25,935 bases of DNA from Thalassotalea_E sp964620605 (GTDB lineage: Bacteria > Pseudomonadota > Gammaproteobacteria > Enterobacterales > Alteromonadaceae): NCBI GenBank assembly GCA_964620605.1, contig CAZUHQ010000047.1:1-25935 (forward strand), in the 5' to 3' direction. Each line of letters begins with the position of its first letter. The first letter of the stretch is position 1. Shown here in pieces: positions 7,799 to 16,375 of the stretch. The notes beneath the pieces are model-generated. The model worked only from the letters and a program-made list of their open reading frames with translations. It had not been told where the DNA came from and ran no database searches. A program made the position numbers and the translations under genes.

Positions 7799-9880
7799 CT
7801 AATAAGGCCCCATCACTTGGCTTAAATCAGACCACCGACTGTGCCAAACCTGGGCGCCATGAATATAATAGATATCATCCAAATGGAAAATCGATCTGTC
7901 TTGCCAGCCAGATGAAGTATTATCGGTTGGCTCATCAAAACTTGCCTTGATACGACCAACTTCCTTGAGCTGGGCATCCGTCTGCAAGCTGGTAACTTCC
8001 ATCACCGCAAGCTCATTTTCATTATACCAGACATCGTATTTTTGCTGCTCGCTATCAACCCGAGTTTCGGTCAGCCAACGCTCGATTGGTAATGCAATCC
8101 GCGTCGATCCACTTTCAGTTTGCAATGCAGTTAATGCATGATAATCAAACTCCACCGGAGTATAAGCATCTTGGTAAACAATAGACTGGATTTCTTTTGG
8201 CGCAGAAATTTCGCTGACATCAAATAACGACACTTTCGCTCCTTCAACAATCGGCGCAAAATCATCACTAGCCACAGTGTCATCGGCACCATCTAAGGTT
8301 TGAATTTGTCCGCTGGCAACATTTTGACCAACGCCTAACAACAAACTGTCAGAAATAGGATGTAAATAAGCGGAATAGCCAGGTATTTCCAATTCACCAG
8401 CGATCACAGGATTAAGGTTGTCAGCTAAATTAATGACATATAAAGGATCAGTGCGTAAAAAGGTGACAACATAAGCCTGCTTATTAAAAAAGCGCACCGC
8501 CTGAATGTCTTCATAAACCTTGCCGTCGTCGCTGACTTTACCTAATAGTTGTGGATTCAAATCATTTGGCAACTGCGACACTAAACTGAGCTTATCACCA
8601 TCTTCTGCCAGCACATTTAACCTGTGAGTCAAGCCGATTGATCTGTCGCCGGTAGTAGTTACCACCCGCAAATAATCACCACTTTCACTAAAGCGCAAGT
8701 TAGACAAATTCCAGTTAAAACGACCATCTAAGGTGCCGCTGGCACGGTATTCGATTGTATTGCCATTTAAATTAAACTTATGCACTACCGAGGTTTCACT
8801 GGATTTTCCTTCCAGATACTGATACTCAGTGCCATACAAATAAAGCGCCTGCTGACTGGCATATAATCCCTGTACTTGTGCATTAACACAGATTGACGAC
8901 ATCTCGTTCGGGTTAGTTAAGTTAATCGCCGTTAAGGTCACCACGCCGTCAAAACCATCGAGCTCAGTGGCGGTTTTTGGCAAATAACAATCCTCTGCAT
9001 CAACCAAATTAACGCGATTGCCCTCGGCATCGCTATAATATGGCAGCAAGTCATTGATATCCGTTTGCATGATCTTATTGTAATTGTCCAACCTACCTTG
9101 TTCAGTATCGGCATAAACTACATCTTCCAACCAGGGACGATAACTACTGATCACATAGAGGATATTATCGATGCGCCGACTATCAATAATCGAACCATCG
9201 ACAGTCAGTGATAATTGAACATCCGGCGCCTGTTTTGAGCTAACATCGACCAGTGACAAATTAAACTCCTGATTCACCGGAAAAAATGATTCGCTAAAGC
9301 TAGTCGCCGCAATATTGTACTGGTAAATATCAGATAACACTGCCAGGGTATTCTCTTTCAAATACAAGCCATTAATATAAGAAGCCTCCTGATTAACAAC
9401 CACAGTATTAAGCTCAAGCAGCTCGCCTTGCGCCTGACGTTGCATAATACGGACAGAAGTTAATGCCTGCTGATCTTTATCATCGCCATCACCTTCCCCT
9501 TGTTCTAAAATACCGACATCACCGGCCTGATGATTAGCGATAAACAGGTACTCTCCGTCATACTTAATACGATCTGCTTCATCAACGCCTTGCTCCTGAA
9601 CATTGGTACTTGAAAATTCCGCAGCTGCACTAGTATCCGTCTCTGCCGAGCCATCAAGGGTGACCCTAAATTGCGCTTGATTGCGCAAGTAAATACCATT
9701 TTTTAAATGACGCTCGAAATCATTGCCCTGGGCTGGCGATAAAGCCGACAATGGCACCGCCATAGGATTAAGTTCCGGCACTGATTCAACATGACCAACA
9801 ACTGACCCGCCGTTATCGCCTCCGCCACAAGCAAATAGTGACGTGCTGAGTATCACCACCAGCGACTTCTTGATATACAT
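7799..9880 (-). CDS. Beta-propeller domain lipoprotein (Beta_propel family)
   Basis: The 693-residue protein is a surface or periplasmic lipoprotein. The N-terminal signal ends in the lipobox LFAC with Cys18 as the lipid anchor, followed by a Gly-rich spacer. The segment FSSTNVQEQGVDEADRIK is the hallmark of the Beta_propel family, whose members carry repeated blades after it; repeats such as YLFIANHQ, VISSYRP and AYVVTFLRTDPLYV fit blade strands. The biochemical role of the family is not known; protein binding or envelope assembly is a guess. GGAG before the ATG supports the start. It is monocistronic, with the repeat element just past its stop, and diverges from the MipA operon across 164 AT-rich bases. 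Confidence 0.88.
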   Translation of the reverse strand: MYIKKSLVVILSTSLFACGGGDNGGSVVGHVESVPELNPMAVPLSALSPAQGNDFERHLKNGIYLRNQAQFRVTLDGSAETDTSAAAEFSSTNVQEQGVDEADRIKYDGEYLFIANHQAGDVGILEQGEGDGDDKDQQALTSVRIMQRQAQGELLELNTVVVNQEASYINGLYLKENTLAVLSDIYQYNIAATSFSESFFPVNQEFNLSLVDVSSKQAPDVQLSLTVDGSIIDSRRIDNILYVISSYRPWLEDVVYADTEQGRLDNYNKIMQTDINDLLPYYSDAEGNRVNLVDAEDCYLPKTATELDGFDGVVTLTAINLTNPNEMSSICVNAQVQGLYASQQALYLYGTEYQYLEGKSSETSVVHKFNLNGNTIEYRASGTLDGRFNWNLSNLRFSESGDYLRVVTTTGDRSIGLTHRLNVLAEDGDKLSLVSQLPNDLNPQLLGKVSDDGKVYEDIQAVRFFNKQAYVVTFLRTDPLYVINLADNLNPVIAGELEIPGYSAYLHPISDSLLLGVGQNVASGQIQTLDGADDTVASDDFAPIVEGAKVSLFDVSEISAPKEIQSIVYQDAYTPVEFDYHALTALQTESGSTRIALPIERWLTETRVDSEQQKYDVWYNENELAVMEVTSLQTDAQLKEVGRIKASFDEPTDNTSSGWQDRSIFHLDDIYYIHGAQVWHSRWSDLSQVMGPY

Positions 9881-10044
9881 TTTTTACTCTCCTTGACTAA
9901 TATTGAACAACATTTAGCCTACGCCACTAAAAAAAATTTACTGTTGTAAAATGCTATCAAATGTAATTTTATGTTATTTACGCTACATTCTGGCTCAATC
10001 AATGATAAATTAACCATTAATTAAAGTTTCGGTTATTCTCGATT

Positions 10045-10905
10045 TTGAAAATTTTCTCCAAAGTACTGACTATTTGCTGTTATCTCGCTGCACAGGTGTT
10101 TACCGGTGCAGCCTATGGGCAATGCCAGTCAGAAAACGACAACTGCGTCAGTGTCAATCAATGGCAATTTTCTCTCGCCATCGGTGTTGGCCAGTTAACC
10201 AACCCGCTTGAGGGCGGCGACGACATCCCCTTAGTGCTGCTCCCCGACATTCACTATTACAGCGAGCAATTTTTTATTGAAAATAATGTCGTCGGTTATA
10301 GCTTTTATCAATCGGAAAATTTCGTGCTCAGTGCTGTCGGTCAACTCAATCGGGAAAAGGCATTTTTTACCGACTGGCAGCCCAGTCACTTATTCGTGCC
10401 AAACTTTTCCGACAGCATGCTGACCGAAGCAGAGCAGAGATCGATAGATAAAGATGATGTCAGTAAACGCAAATGGGCAGTCGATGGCGGCATTCAGCTT
10501 AACTGGTTTATCGGCCAGAACACCGAACTAAAAGCTCAATTACTTCATGATATTAACAATGTGTATCAAGGCGTTAATGGCCAGTTAGCACTATATCATT
10601 ACCTGAATATTTCAGATGACACAAAACTTAACCTAGGGATCGGAGCTAACTGGCACAGTAAACAATTAAACAACTATTATTACGGGCTGGATAAAAAAGA
10701 CCAGGTTGGTTTGGCTAATTTTTACCAGGCAGATGCCGGAATAAATCCCTTTATATCCTTTGGTTTAAATTATCGGCTAAATGATCGCTGGCAAGCACAA
10801 ATACGCGTTAAGCAGCAAAAATTAAGCAAGGCGATCAGCGATAGCCCGCTAGTAAAAGAGCAACAAATAACTTCAGCATTTATCGGAGTTGTTTATGCGT
10901 TTTAG
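10045..10905 (+). CDS. MipA/OmpV family outer-membrane protein
   Basis: The 286-residue product has a signal peptide (about 1-25, ending AAYGQ) and a beta-barrel pattern ending in GVVYAF, with the C-terminal Phe used by the outer-membrane insertion machinery. The segments IPLVLLPDIHYY and FFIENNVVGYSFYQ are typical of MipA/OmpV. In E. coli, MipA is a scaffold between MltA and PBP1b; other members act as porin-like proteins linked to envelope stress. The start is TTG at 10045; no in-frame ATG lies nearby and the ribosome site is weak. It is the first gene of a four-gene overlapping operon, with the signalling pair at the end. Confidence 0.88.
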   Translation: MKIFSKVLTICCYLAAQVFTGAAYGQCQSENDNCVSVNQWQFSLAIGVGQLTNPLEGGDDIPLVLLPDIHYYSEQFFIENNVVGYSFYQSENFVLSAVGQLNREKAFFTDWQPSHLFVPNFSDSMLTEAEQRSIDKDDVSKRKWAVDGGIQLNWFIGQNTELKAQLLHDINNVYQGVNGQLALYHYLNISDDTKLNLGIGANWHSKQLNNYYYGLDKKDQVGLANFYQADAGINPFISFGLNYRLNDRWQAQIRVKQQKLSKAISDSPLVKEQQITSAFIGVVYAF

Positions 10906-11299
10906 CCACTTATTACCGATATTAGGGATGATGTTATTAACAGGCTCTCCTGTGCTGGCAAAAACGAAAACAAGAGATAACAACACAGTGGTGCTTAGCA
11001 TTAAACCCTTAGCCTGTGTCGTTAAAAGTGCAGGTGAAAGCTGCCAGATGACGATCACCGCTCACTGGCAAAGTCCGGAGCCAATCAATGTCTGTTTGTT
11101 CCAACAAAGCCAATCCTTAAGCTGCTGGCAACAACAGCATCAGGCAACCAAACAACTGAATGTTTCACTGCAAAACGACATGCTGTTCACCCTTCAACAG
11201 CCATCCGGTAAGATACTTGCCAGCCAGCGAGTGCAAATAAATATTAGTCAACCGGTCAAATACCGGAGAAGACTAAGAGCCCAATGGAGCCTGTTTTAA
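10895..11299 (+). CDS. DUF3019 family secreted protein
   Basis: The 134-residue protein has a cleavable signal peptide (ending SPVLA) and then a small domain with three or four cysteines (ACVV, SCQM, VCLF, LSCW) that could form disulphides. This matches DUF3019, a family found next to MipA and RstAB-like genes in Shewanella and Colwellia relatives. ATG 10895 is preceded by GGAG at six bases and overlaps the end of the MipA gene by 11 bases, so translation is coupled. A periplasmic sensing or partner role for the barrel or the kinase is an inference from gene order only. Confidence 0.85.
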   Translation: MRFSHLLPILGMMLLTGSPVLAKTKTRDNNTVVLSIKPLACVVKSAGESCQMTITAHWQSPEPINVCLFQQSQSLSCWQQQHQATKQLNVSLQNDMLFTLQQPSGKILASQRVQINISQPVKYRRRLRAQWSLF

Positions 11300-12024
11300 T
11301 GACACGTATCACATTAGTCGAAGATGATATTCGCCTTGCCAAGCTGATCCAGCAATTTCTCGAACAAAATAACTTTCAGGTAACGGTACTTAACAGTGGT
11401 GAAAATGCCCCAGAGTTGATTCTAGCAAGCGAGCCAGACTTAGTGATCTTAGACATTATGTTGCCGAAAATGGATGGTTTTAGCATCTGTAAAACTTTAA
11501 GAAAATCTTTCGATAAAGCGATTATTTTTTTAACCGCCAAAGACAGTGACTTTGACCATGTACTGGGTTTGGAAATCGGCGCCGATGACTACATTATCAA
11601 ACCTGTAGTGCCTCATGTATTACTGGCGCATATCAACGTAGTATTACGCCGCGCCAAGCAGGAGAAAAGCGAGAATACTCAAGACATAGTTATCGGCGAG
11701 TTGAGTATTTTTAGAAAATCCCGCCAGGTCACCTATCAAGGACAAAATATTGAACTGACCACCCATGAGTTTGAGTTATTGTGGCTATTGGCAAAAAATG
11801 CCGGTGAACCACAAAGTCGAGATTATATTCATAAGCAAATGATAGGCCGCGAATATGACGGTCTGGATCGCAGTGTCGATGTCAGGATCTCCAGATTACG
11901 CAAGAAATTACAGGACGATCCGGAGAACCCTTATAAAATCATCACCGTTTGGGGCAAAGGTTATTTGTTTAATCTCAATGCCTGGCACAGCGAAGCTTCG
12001 GCTAAGGAAAGCGCTGAGTGCTAA
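11299..12024 (+). CDS. RstA-like OmpR-family response regulator
   Basis: The 241-residue regulator has receiver residues Glu8-Asp9-Asp10, phospho-acceptor Asp52, Thr79 and Lys101, and a winged-helix domain with YDGLDRSVDVRISRLRKKL and the wing WGKGYLF. That recognition-helix region is close to E. coli RstA. I chose ATG 11299 because it overlaps the DUF3019 stop as TAATG, a classic coupled junction, with GGAG nine bases upstream; ATG 11284 is a possible longer start. Position 102-104 reads PVV where most relatives have PF plus a variable residue. It likely autoregulates the operon from the gap at 9881-10044. Confidence 0.9.
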   Translation: MTRITLVEDDIRLAKLIQQFLEQNNFQVTVLNSGENAPELILASEPDLVILDIMLPKMDGFSICKTLRKSFDKAIIFLTAKDSDFDHVLGLEIGADDYIIKPVVPHVLLAHINVVLRRAKQEKSENTQDIVIGELSIFRKSRQVTYQGQNIELTTHEFELLWLLAKNAGEPQSRDYIHKQMIGREYDGLDRSVDVRISRLRKKLQDDPENPYKIITVWGKGYLFNLNAWHSEASAKESAEC

Positions 12025-13259
12025 GGTTATTCATCAGCCTGTATCTGGTAGTAGTTACCGGTATTTTCTCCATTAACTGGCTTTCGGAATTACTCTGGCA
12101 ACAATTAAACCACCAGGAAAATAGCGAACTGGCCACCACCACGGCATTAGTAAAAGATCTGGCACAGCTAATAAGCAATCAACAGCAGTTAACTCGACTG
12201 TCATCGAAAAAACTCAACTATCAACTACTGGCTATTAACGATATTGCCTGGCTAGCCGAACAGCAGCAGCAATTAGATAACGGTGAGGTGCTAACACTCT
12301 TTAATTTGCAGCAACAACTCTACCTCTACGCGAAAATCGCAAACGGCGAACAATTATTGCAAGTTGGTCCTATAAGCCACATCAATAGCAACTCGGCGAC
12401 TAAACTGATGTTACAAGTCGCCTCCTATATCGTATTGGCGCTGGTACTGGTATTTTGGACTCGCCCGGTGTGGCGCGATCTGACCCGATTAACCCAGCTG
12501 GCCAGCAATATCGATTCGTTAAAAGATATTCAGGTAAAACAGCTTCACAGCCGTTCACCAATCGCCAACGTAGTGAACACCATGGGAAAGATGGCGGCTA
12601 GAATCAAACACTTGATCAACGAACAAAAGCAACTGGTCAATGCGGTTTCCCATGAGCTGAGAACTCCGCTTTCTCGGCTGCGATTTTCACTCGCTATGGT
12701 GACGAATATCGACGACAAGCAACGCAGTGAAATCGAACAGGACTTAGAGGAAATCGAAACTCTGGTCGATGAAATGCTCAGTTATTCACGCATTGAGCAT
12801 CTGGCACTCGAACAAAAGAAAGCAGCAGCTAATGTCAGTGAATTATTAAACAATCAATTGGAAAAACACCGCCGGGCCAACAGTAAAAAGATAGTTGCAG
12901 ATATCCCAGAAAATTTAACCATTATTTGTAATGGCGAACTGCTAGAGCGCGCCTGTCAGAACCTGATCACTAACGCCTTGCGCTACGCTAAACAGCAAAT
13001 AAAAGTATCTGCGGCTATCAAAAAGCAACTACTTATCATTAGTGTTGAAGATGACGGCAAAGGCATAGCAGAAAGCGACTGGTCAGCCTTGTTTGAGCCA
13101 TTTTCCCGGGTCGAACAAAGCCGTAATAAAACACAAGGCGGCTATGGCCTTGGTCTGGCAATCGTCAAAAAAGCCTGTGACTGGCATCAGGGCAAATGCA
13201 GCGTCAGCCATTCTGAGCTTGGCGGCGCCTGTTTTACTATTCAGTTACCGGTTAGCTGA
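12018..13259 (+). CDS. RstB-like sensor histidine kinase
   Basis: The 413-residue inner-membrane kinase has TM1 (about 3-24), a periplasmic domain of about 105 residues, TM2 (about 131-148), a HAMP-like linker, HisKA with VSHELRTP (phospho-acceptor His212), the N box NLITNALRYA, the D box VEDDGKGI, the F box EPFSRVEQS and the G2 box GGYGLGLAI. Order and length match E. coli RstB. The periplasmic sensor is rich in Gln and Leu. The start is GTG, overlapping the regulator by seven bases with AAGGA upstream. The partner regulator is the preceding gene, and the signal may relate to the MipA barrel or DUF3019 protein of the same operon. Confidence 0.9.
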   Translation: MLRLFISLYLVVVTGIFSINWLSELLWQQLNHQENSELATTTALVKDLAQLISNQQQLTRLSSKKLNYQLLAINDIAWLAEQQQQLDNGEVLTLFNLQQQLYLYAKIANGEQLLQVGPISHINSNSATKLMLQVASYIVLALVLVFWTRPVWRDLTRLTQLASNIDSLKDIQVKQLHSRSPIANVVNTMGKMAARIKHLINEQKQLVNAVSHELRTPLSRLRFSLAMVTNIDDKQRSEIEQDLEEIETLVDEMLSYSRIEHLALEQKKAAANVSELLNNQLEKHRRANSKKIVADIPENLTIICNGELLERACQNLITNALRYAKQQIKVSAAIKKQLLIISVEDDGKGIAESDWSALFEPFSRVEQSRNKTQGGYGLGLAIVKKACDWHQGKCSVSHSELGGACFTIQLPVS

Positions 13260-13320
13260 GCACACTGGTTGTTTTAGCTCGACTCGGGTAAGATAACAAA
13301 AAACAGTTTTCCCTAACCTT

Positions 13321-14046
13321 ATGAAAAAAACAGCAATTATCACCGGCGGCAGTTCAGGTATAGGTTTAAGTATTGTTAAGCTCTTGCTCGCCAATAATTA
13401 CCGGGTGCATAACCTGGATTTAGTGAATGGCGGCGCAGGTGAATTTCACCAGTGCGATGTCACGGATCACACCCAAGTGCAAGGCATTATCAATACGATT
13501 ACTAAAAAGTCACCTGTCGATGTCTTAGTGTCAAATGCCGGCATTCACTTTTCTGCCAATATTGAAAACACCAGCGAAGCGGAGTTGCTAAAAGTGTTTA
13601 ACATTAATGTTAAAGGTGCCTATTCAGCCATTCAGGCGGTACTGCCCAGCATGAAACAGCAAAAATCGGGTGCTATCATCTTAATGGCATCCGATCAGGC
13701 GCTAATCGCCAAACAAAACTCCTTTGCCTATAACCTTAGTAAAAATGCTTTGGCGTCAATGGCAAAAACCACCGCTCTGGATTATGCACAATATAATGTT
13801 CGCGCCAATGCCGTGTGCCCTGGCACCATAGAAACACCGCTTTATCATCAGGCAATAGATAACTACTGTCAGCGCTCTGGTGCAGATAAAGCCCAGGTCC
13901 ATAGCGAAGAAGCGGCGTTGCAGCCGTTAAATCGTATCGGGCAGCCAGAAGAAGTAGCCGAGCTAGTACTGTTTCTCGCCTCAGATAAGGCCAAATTTAT
14001 CACCGGTAGCTTGCAGGTGATCGACGGCGGTTATACCGCCCAATAA
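13321..14046 (+). CDS. SDR-family oxidoreductase, probable sugar or sugar-acid dehydrogenase
   Basis: This 241-residue classical short-chain dehydrogenase has the nucleotide motif TGGSSGIG (8-15), NAG (72-74), Ser124 and the catalytic Tyr137-Lys141 pair in YNLSK, plus the C-terminal GSLQVIDGGY. An Asp at the end of strand 2 (Asp33) suggests NAD rather than NADP. With a lactonase-type amidohydrolase 29 bases downstream, the pair would fit oxidation of an aldose to an aldonolactone and its hydrolysis, as in the non-phosphorylated L-fucose or L-rhamnose routes. A keto-deoxy-acid dehydrogenase role is the alternative. The substrate is inferred. The ribosome site before the ATG is weak. Confidence 0.85.
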   Translation: MKKTAIITGGSSGIGLSIVKLLLANNYRVHNLDLVNGGAGEFHQCDVTDHTQVQGIINTITKKSPVDVLVSNAGIHFSANIENTSEAELLKVFNINVKGAYSAIQAVLPSMKQQKSGAIILMASDQALIAKQNSFAYNLSKNALASMAKTTALDYAQYNVRANAVCPGTIETPLYHQAIDNYCQRSGADKAQVHSEEAALQPLNRIGQPEEVAELVLFLASDKAKFITGSLQVIDGGYTAQ

Positions 14047-14075
14047 ACGTAAAAAAATATAAAGCAGGCTAACTC

Positions 14076-14963
14076 TTGAATATTATCGATCCGCATCTTC
14101 ACCTCTTTGATCTCGCTAAGGGAGATTACTTGTGGTTACGACCTGAAAATCCGCCGCATTGGCCGGATAAATCCATTATTTATCGAGATTTTACCGAGCA
14201 GGACTTACAACTAGGTTCTTCGTTTACTTCCCCGCAAAGCTCTCCGCTTAGCTTGTCGGGTTTTGTTCATATTGAAGCAGGGTTTGACAATGCCAAGCCG
14301 TGGCGAGAACTGCAATGGCTTGAGTCGCATTGCCAACTGTCGTTTAAAGCCGTCGCCTGTGCAGATATCACCTTAACTGAGCAAGAATTTATTGCTCAGA
14401 TCAGTGAATTGCAGCAGTATTCCTCACTGGTTGGCGTGCGTCATATTTTAGATCAACAGGCATCATCGATCTTATCCCAACCTCAGGTGAGCAATAACTT
14501 AAGCTATTTGGCGAGCCAAAATTTAAGCTTTGATTGTCAATTACCGCTAACCGATAATCCGGCGGTTAAATTGCTATGCCAAGTCTTAGATATAACACCT
14601 AAGTTAACTTGCGTCATCAATCATGCAGGATTTTCCCCTTTGAAAAACTCAAAGCAGCAATATCAACACTGGCATAATAATTTACAACGTCTAGCACAAT
14701 ATCCAAGGCTGGCAATAAAATGTTCAGGCTGGGAAATGCAAAATCGAAATTATCAGCAAGCGGATATACAACAAATTACAGCAACCAGCATCAAGCTGCT
14801 TGGCGATAACCGGGTAATGCTCGCCAGTAATTTTCCTTTAACTTTATTCAGTCGTTCTTATCAGGATTACTGGCAGACGGTAACTCAACTTTTTTCTCAA
14901 TCATTAGCCACTCAGCTTTGCTATGCTAATGCTCTACACTGGTACAAATTTTCTAACGATTAA
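14076..14963 (+). CDS. Amidohydrolase-2 family protein, probable sugar lactonase
   Basis: The 295-residue TIM-barrel hydrolase starts with IDPHLHLFD, giving Asp5, His7 and His9, has His183 in VINHAGFSP, and near the end ASNFPL (Asn252), where the classic motif is GSDWP. The Asn form is known in a branch of the fuconolactonase/rhamnono-lactonase-like group, so the protein need not be inactive. It probably opens a sugar lactone made by the SDR encoded upstream. The start is TTG with a weak purine-rich site. An in-frame ATG start is absent nearby. Homologues run about 280-300 residues, so it is full length. Confidence 0.8.
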   Translation: MNIIDPHLHLFDLAKGDYLWLRPENPPHWPDKSIIYRDFTEQDLQLGSSFTSPQSSPLSLSGFVHIEAGFDNAKPWRELQWLESHCQLSFKAVACADITLTEQEFIAQISELQQYSSLVGVRHILDQQASSILSQPQVSNNLSYLASQNLSFDCQLPLTDNPAVKLLCQVLDITPKLTCVINHAGFSPLKNSKQQYQHWHNNLQRLAQYPRLAIKCSGWEMQNRNYQQADIQQITATSIKLLGDNRVMLASNFPLTLFSRSYQDYWQTVTQLFSQSLATQLCYANALHWYKFSND

Positions 14964-15040
14964 CAACATGTTGAATTTCTATTTGCATTTTTTAGCTAAA
15001 TAAGTAATTTTAACCTAACCAACCTTAGGCTGCGGCTCAC

Positions 15041-15499
15041 ATGGACAAATTCGATAAAAAAATTCTGAAAATTTTACAAAACGACTGCACTTTGGCGGTC
15101 AGTGAAGTAGCCGCTCAAGTCGGTTTATCTACCACACCGTGCTGGCGCCGCATTCAGGCAATGGAAAAATCCGGCATTATCAAAGGCCGGGTTGCCTTGG
15201 CAGATCCAGAAAAACTCAATGTCGGCCTGACAGTTTTTGTGATGATCAAAACCAATCAACATAACCCGCAATGGTTAGATGACTTTGGTAAAGTTGCAGA
15301 TGAGCTTCCTGAAATCATCGAATTTTATCGCATGAGCGGTGAAGTAGACTACCTGTTACGAGTGGTAGTATCGGATATGAAAGCCTACGACAGCTTTTAT
15401 AAAAAGCTGATCGCTAAAGCGAGTTTTTCCGATATCAGCTCAAGCTTTGCCATGGAAGAGATGAAATACACTACCGCCCTACCGGTTGATTATATTTAA
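15041..15499 (+). CDS. Lrp/AsnC family transcriptional regulator
   Basis: The 152-residue protein has an N-terminal helix-turn-helix (about 4-45, with VSEVAAQVGLSTTPCWRRI) and a C-terminal RAM domain (about 66-145) containing GEVDYLLRVVVSDM, which usually binds an amino acid or other small effector. Members form octamers or other multimers and control nearby genes. It lies 77 bases after the lactonase on the same strand, so it may control the SDR/lactonase pair or the converging dehydratase arm; that is inference from position. It ends at a strong hairpin shared with the PEP-CTERM gene. Confidence 0.9.
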   Translation: MDKFDKKILKILQNDCTLAVSEVAAQVGLSTTPCWRRIQAMEKSGIIKGRVALADPEKLNVGLTVFVMIKTNQHNPQWLDDFGKVADELPEIIEFYRMSGEVDYLLRVVVSDMKAYDSFYKKLIAKASFSDISSSFAMEEMKYTTALPVDYI

Positions 15500-15517
15500 A
15501 ATTAGTTTTTGCAAAAA

Positions 15518-15541
15518 ATGCCCATCTTTAAAGATGGGCAT
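15518..15541. terminator. Bidirectional terminator, perfect 24-base palindrome
   Basis: The arm atgcccatcttt is followed at once by its reverse complement, giving a stem with a small TTTAAA-type loop. Runs of A before and T after provide U-tracts on both strands. It separates the Lrp gene (plus) and the PEP-CTERM gene (minus). Confidence 0.9.
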
Positions 15542-15559
15542 ATTCTATTTTTAATACAA

Positions 15560-16210
15560 CTAATGTCTTTGCCTGCGGCCTAACAGCCCAAGCACACCTA
15601 ACGTAAGCATGGCTAAAGTAGCAGGTTCCGGCACGCTATTCGTTGGAAATTCAGTGTTATCACCAGTTCTATCAGATAACAACGCATAGTCAAATCCGTA
15701 AAAGTCTCCAGAACCATTACGATCAATGGCTACATCCAATTTGCCAAGCAAATTGATAGAGTCAATAACATCTTGCTCCAAGTCGAAAAAACGAACCTTG
15801 GTATGAGGATAACCATCATTGAATGCCCAGTCTTGCACGATGCCATTATAAGTGACTAATACGGCACCAAAAGTAGTTGCCTGAAAGTCAGCCATGTCAA
15901 ACCACATACTTCCTTCTGTCCAGCCACTACCTAAACCATCAAAAGTAAAAGTCGCTACTGTGCCAGGCTGAGGTCCAAACCCTGGGTGGGTTGTACTATA
16001 GGTATCGGTAAACTGCGCGCCATTAGTTGCACTAACTTCATCTGGCGTTCGACCATCATATCCGGAAACTCCAGGATGATCGGCATTGTCAGGAATCCCT
16101 AAACCATAGCCGTCATCATCTCCAATCATGATTAAAGTTGCACTTGCGAAGTTAGTAAGACTAAATAACATCAACATCCATGTAGCTGCAAAAGTTTTTA
16201 CTCTATTCAT
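15560..16210 (-). CDS. PEP-CTERM sorting-domain protein
   Basis: This 216-residue secreted protein has a signal peptide (cut near FASATL, about residue 24) and ends in a PEP-CTERM signal: VPEPATLAML, a hydrophobic helix and the basic tail RRQRH. In known systems this tail is processed by exosortase and the protein is delivered to the surface, often with an exopolysaccharide locus. The middle is rich in Gly, Asp and Tyr (GDDDGYGLGIPDNADHPG) and has no family I recognise; Asp/Gly-rich acidic loops could bind calcium. A GGGTG-type site precedes the ATG. No exosortase gene is in the window, so sorting depends on one elsewhere. Confidence 0.85.
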   Translation of the reverse strand: MNRVKTFAATWMLMLFSLTNFASATLIMIGDDDGYGLGIPDNADHPGVSGYDGRTPDEVSATNGAQFTDTYSTTHPGFGPQPGTVATFTFDGLGSGWTEGSMWFDMADFQATTFGAVLVTYNGIVQDWAFNDGYPHTKVRFFDLEQDVIDSINLLGKLDVAIDRNGSGDFYGFDYALLSDRTGDNTEFPTNSVPEPATLAMLTLGVLGLLGRRQRH

Positions 16211-16375
16211 ATAAACACCCTCGCTATATAAATTTATGAAACTTTACATTCTACATCGCATTCAAATAAGCAAATTACAAACCATGTGGCTAACTGTTTA
16301 ATTATTAGGCTAATAGATTAGTGGAGTTAAAATGAATTCATAAAAGTGTAAATTTTTTAGACAGTATTAACCTGG

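Noticed and set aside
7639..7950. A 103-codon plus-strand frame covering the repeat and the end of the beta-propeller gene
   Set aside because: It lies half in the repeat element and half antisense to a strongly supported lipoprotein gene. Its coding potential is explained by the repeat.
14076..14963. Amidohydrolase called as a pseudogene because of the Asp-to-Asn change
   Set aside because: The frame is intact and full length, other active-site histidines are kept, and the Asn form is known in a branch of the family.
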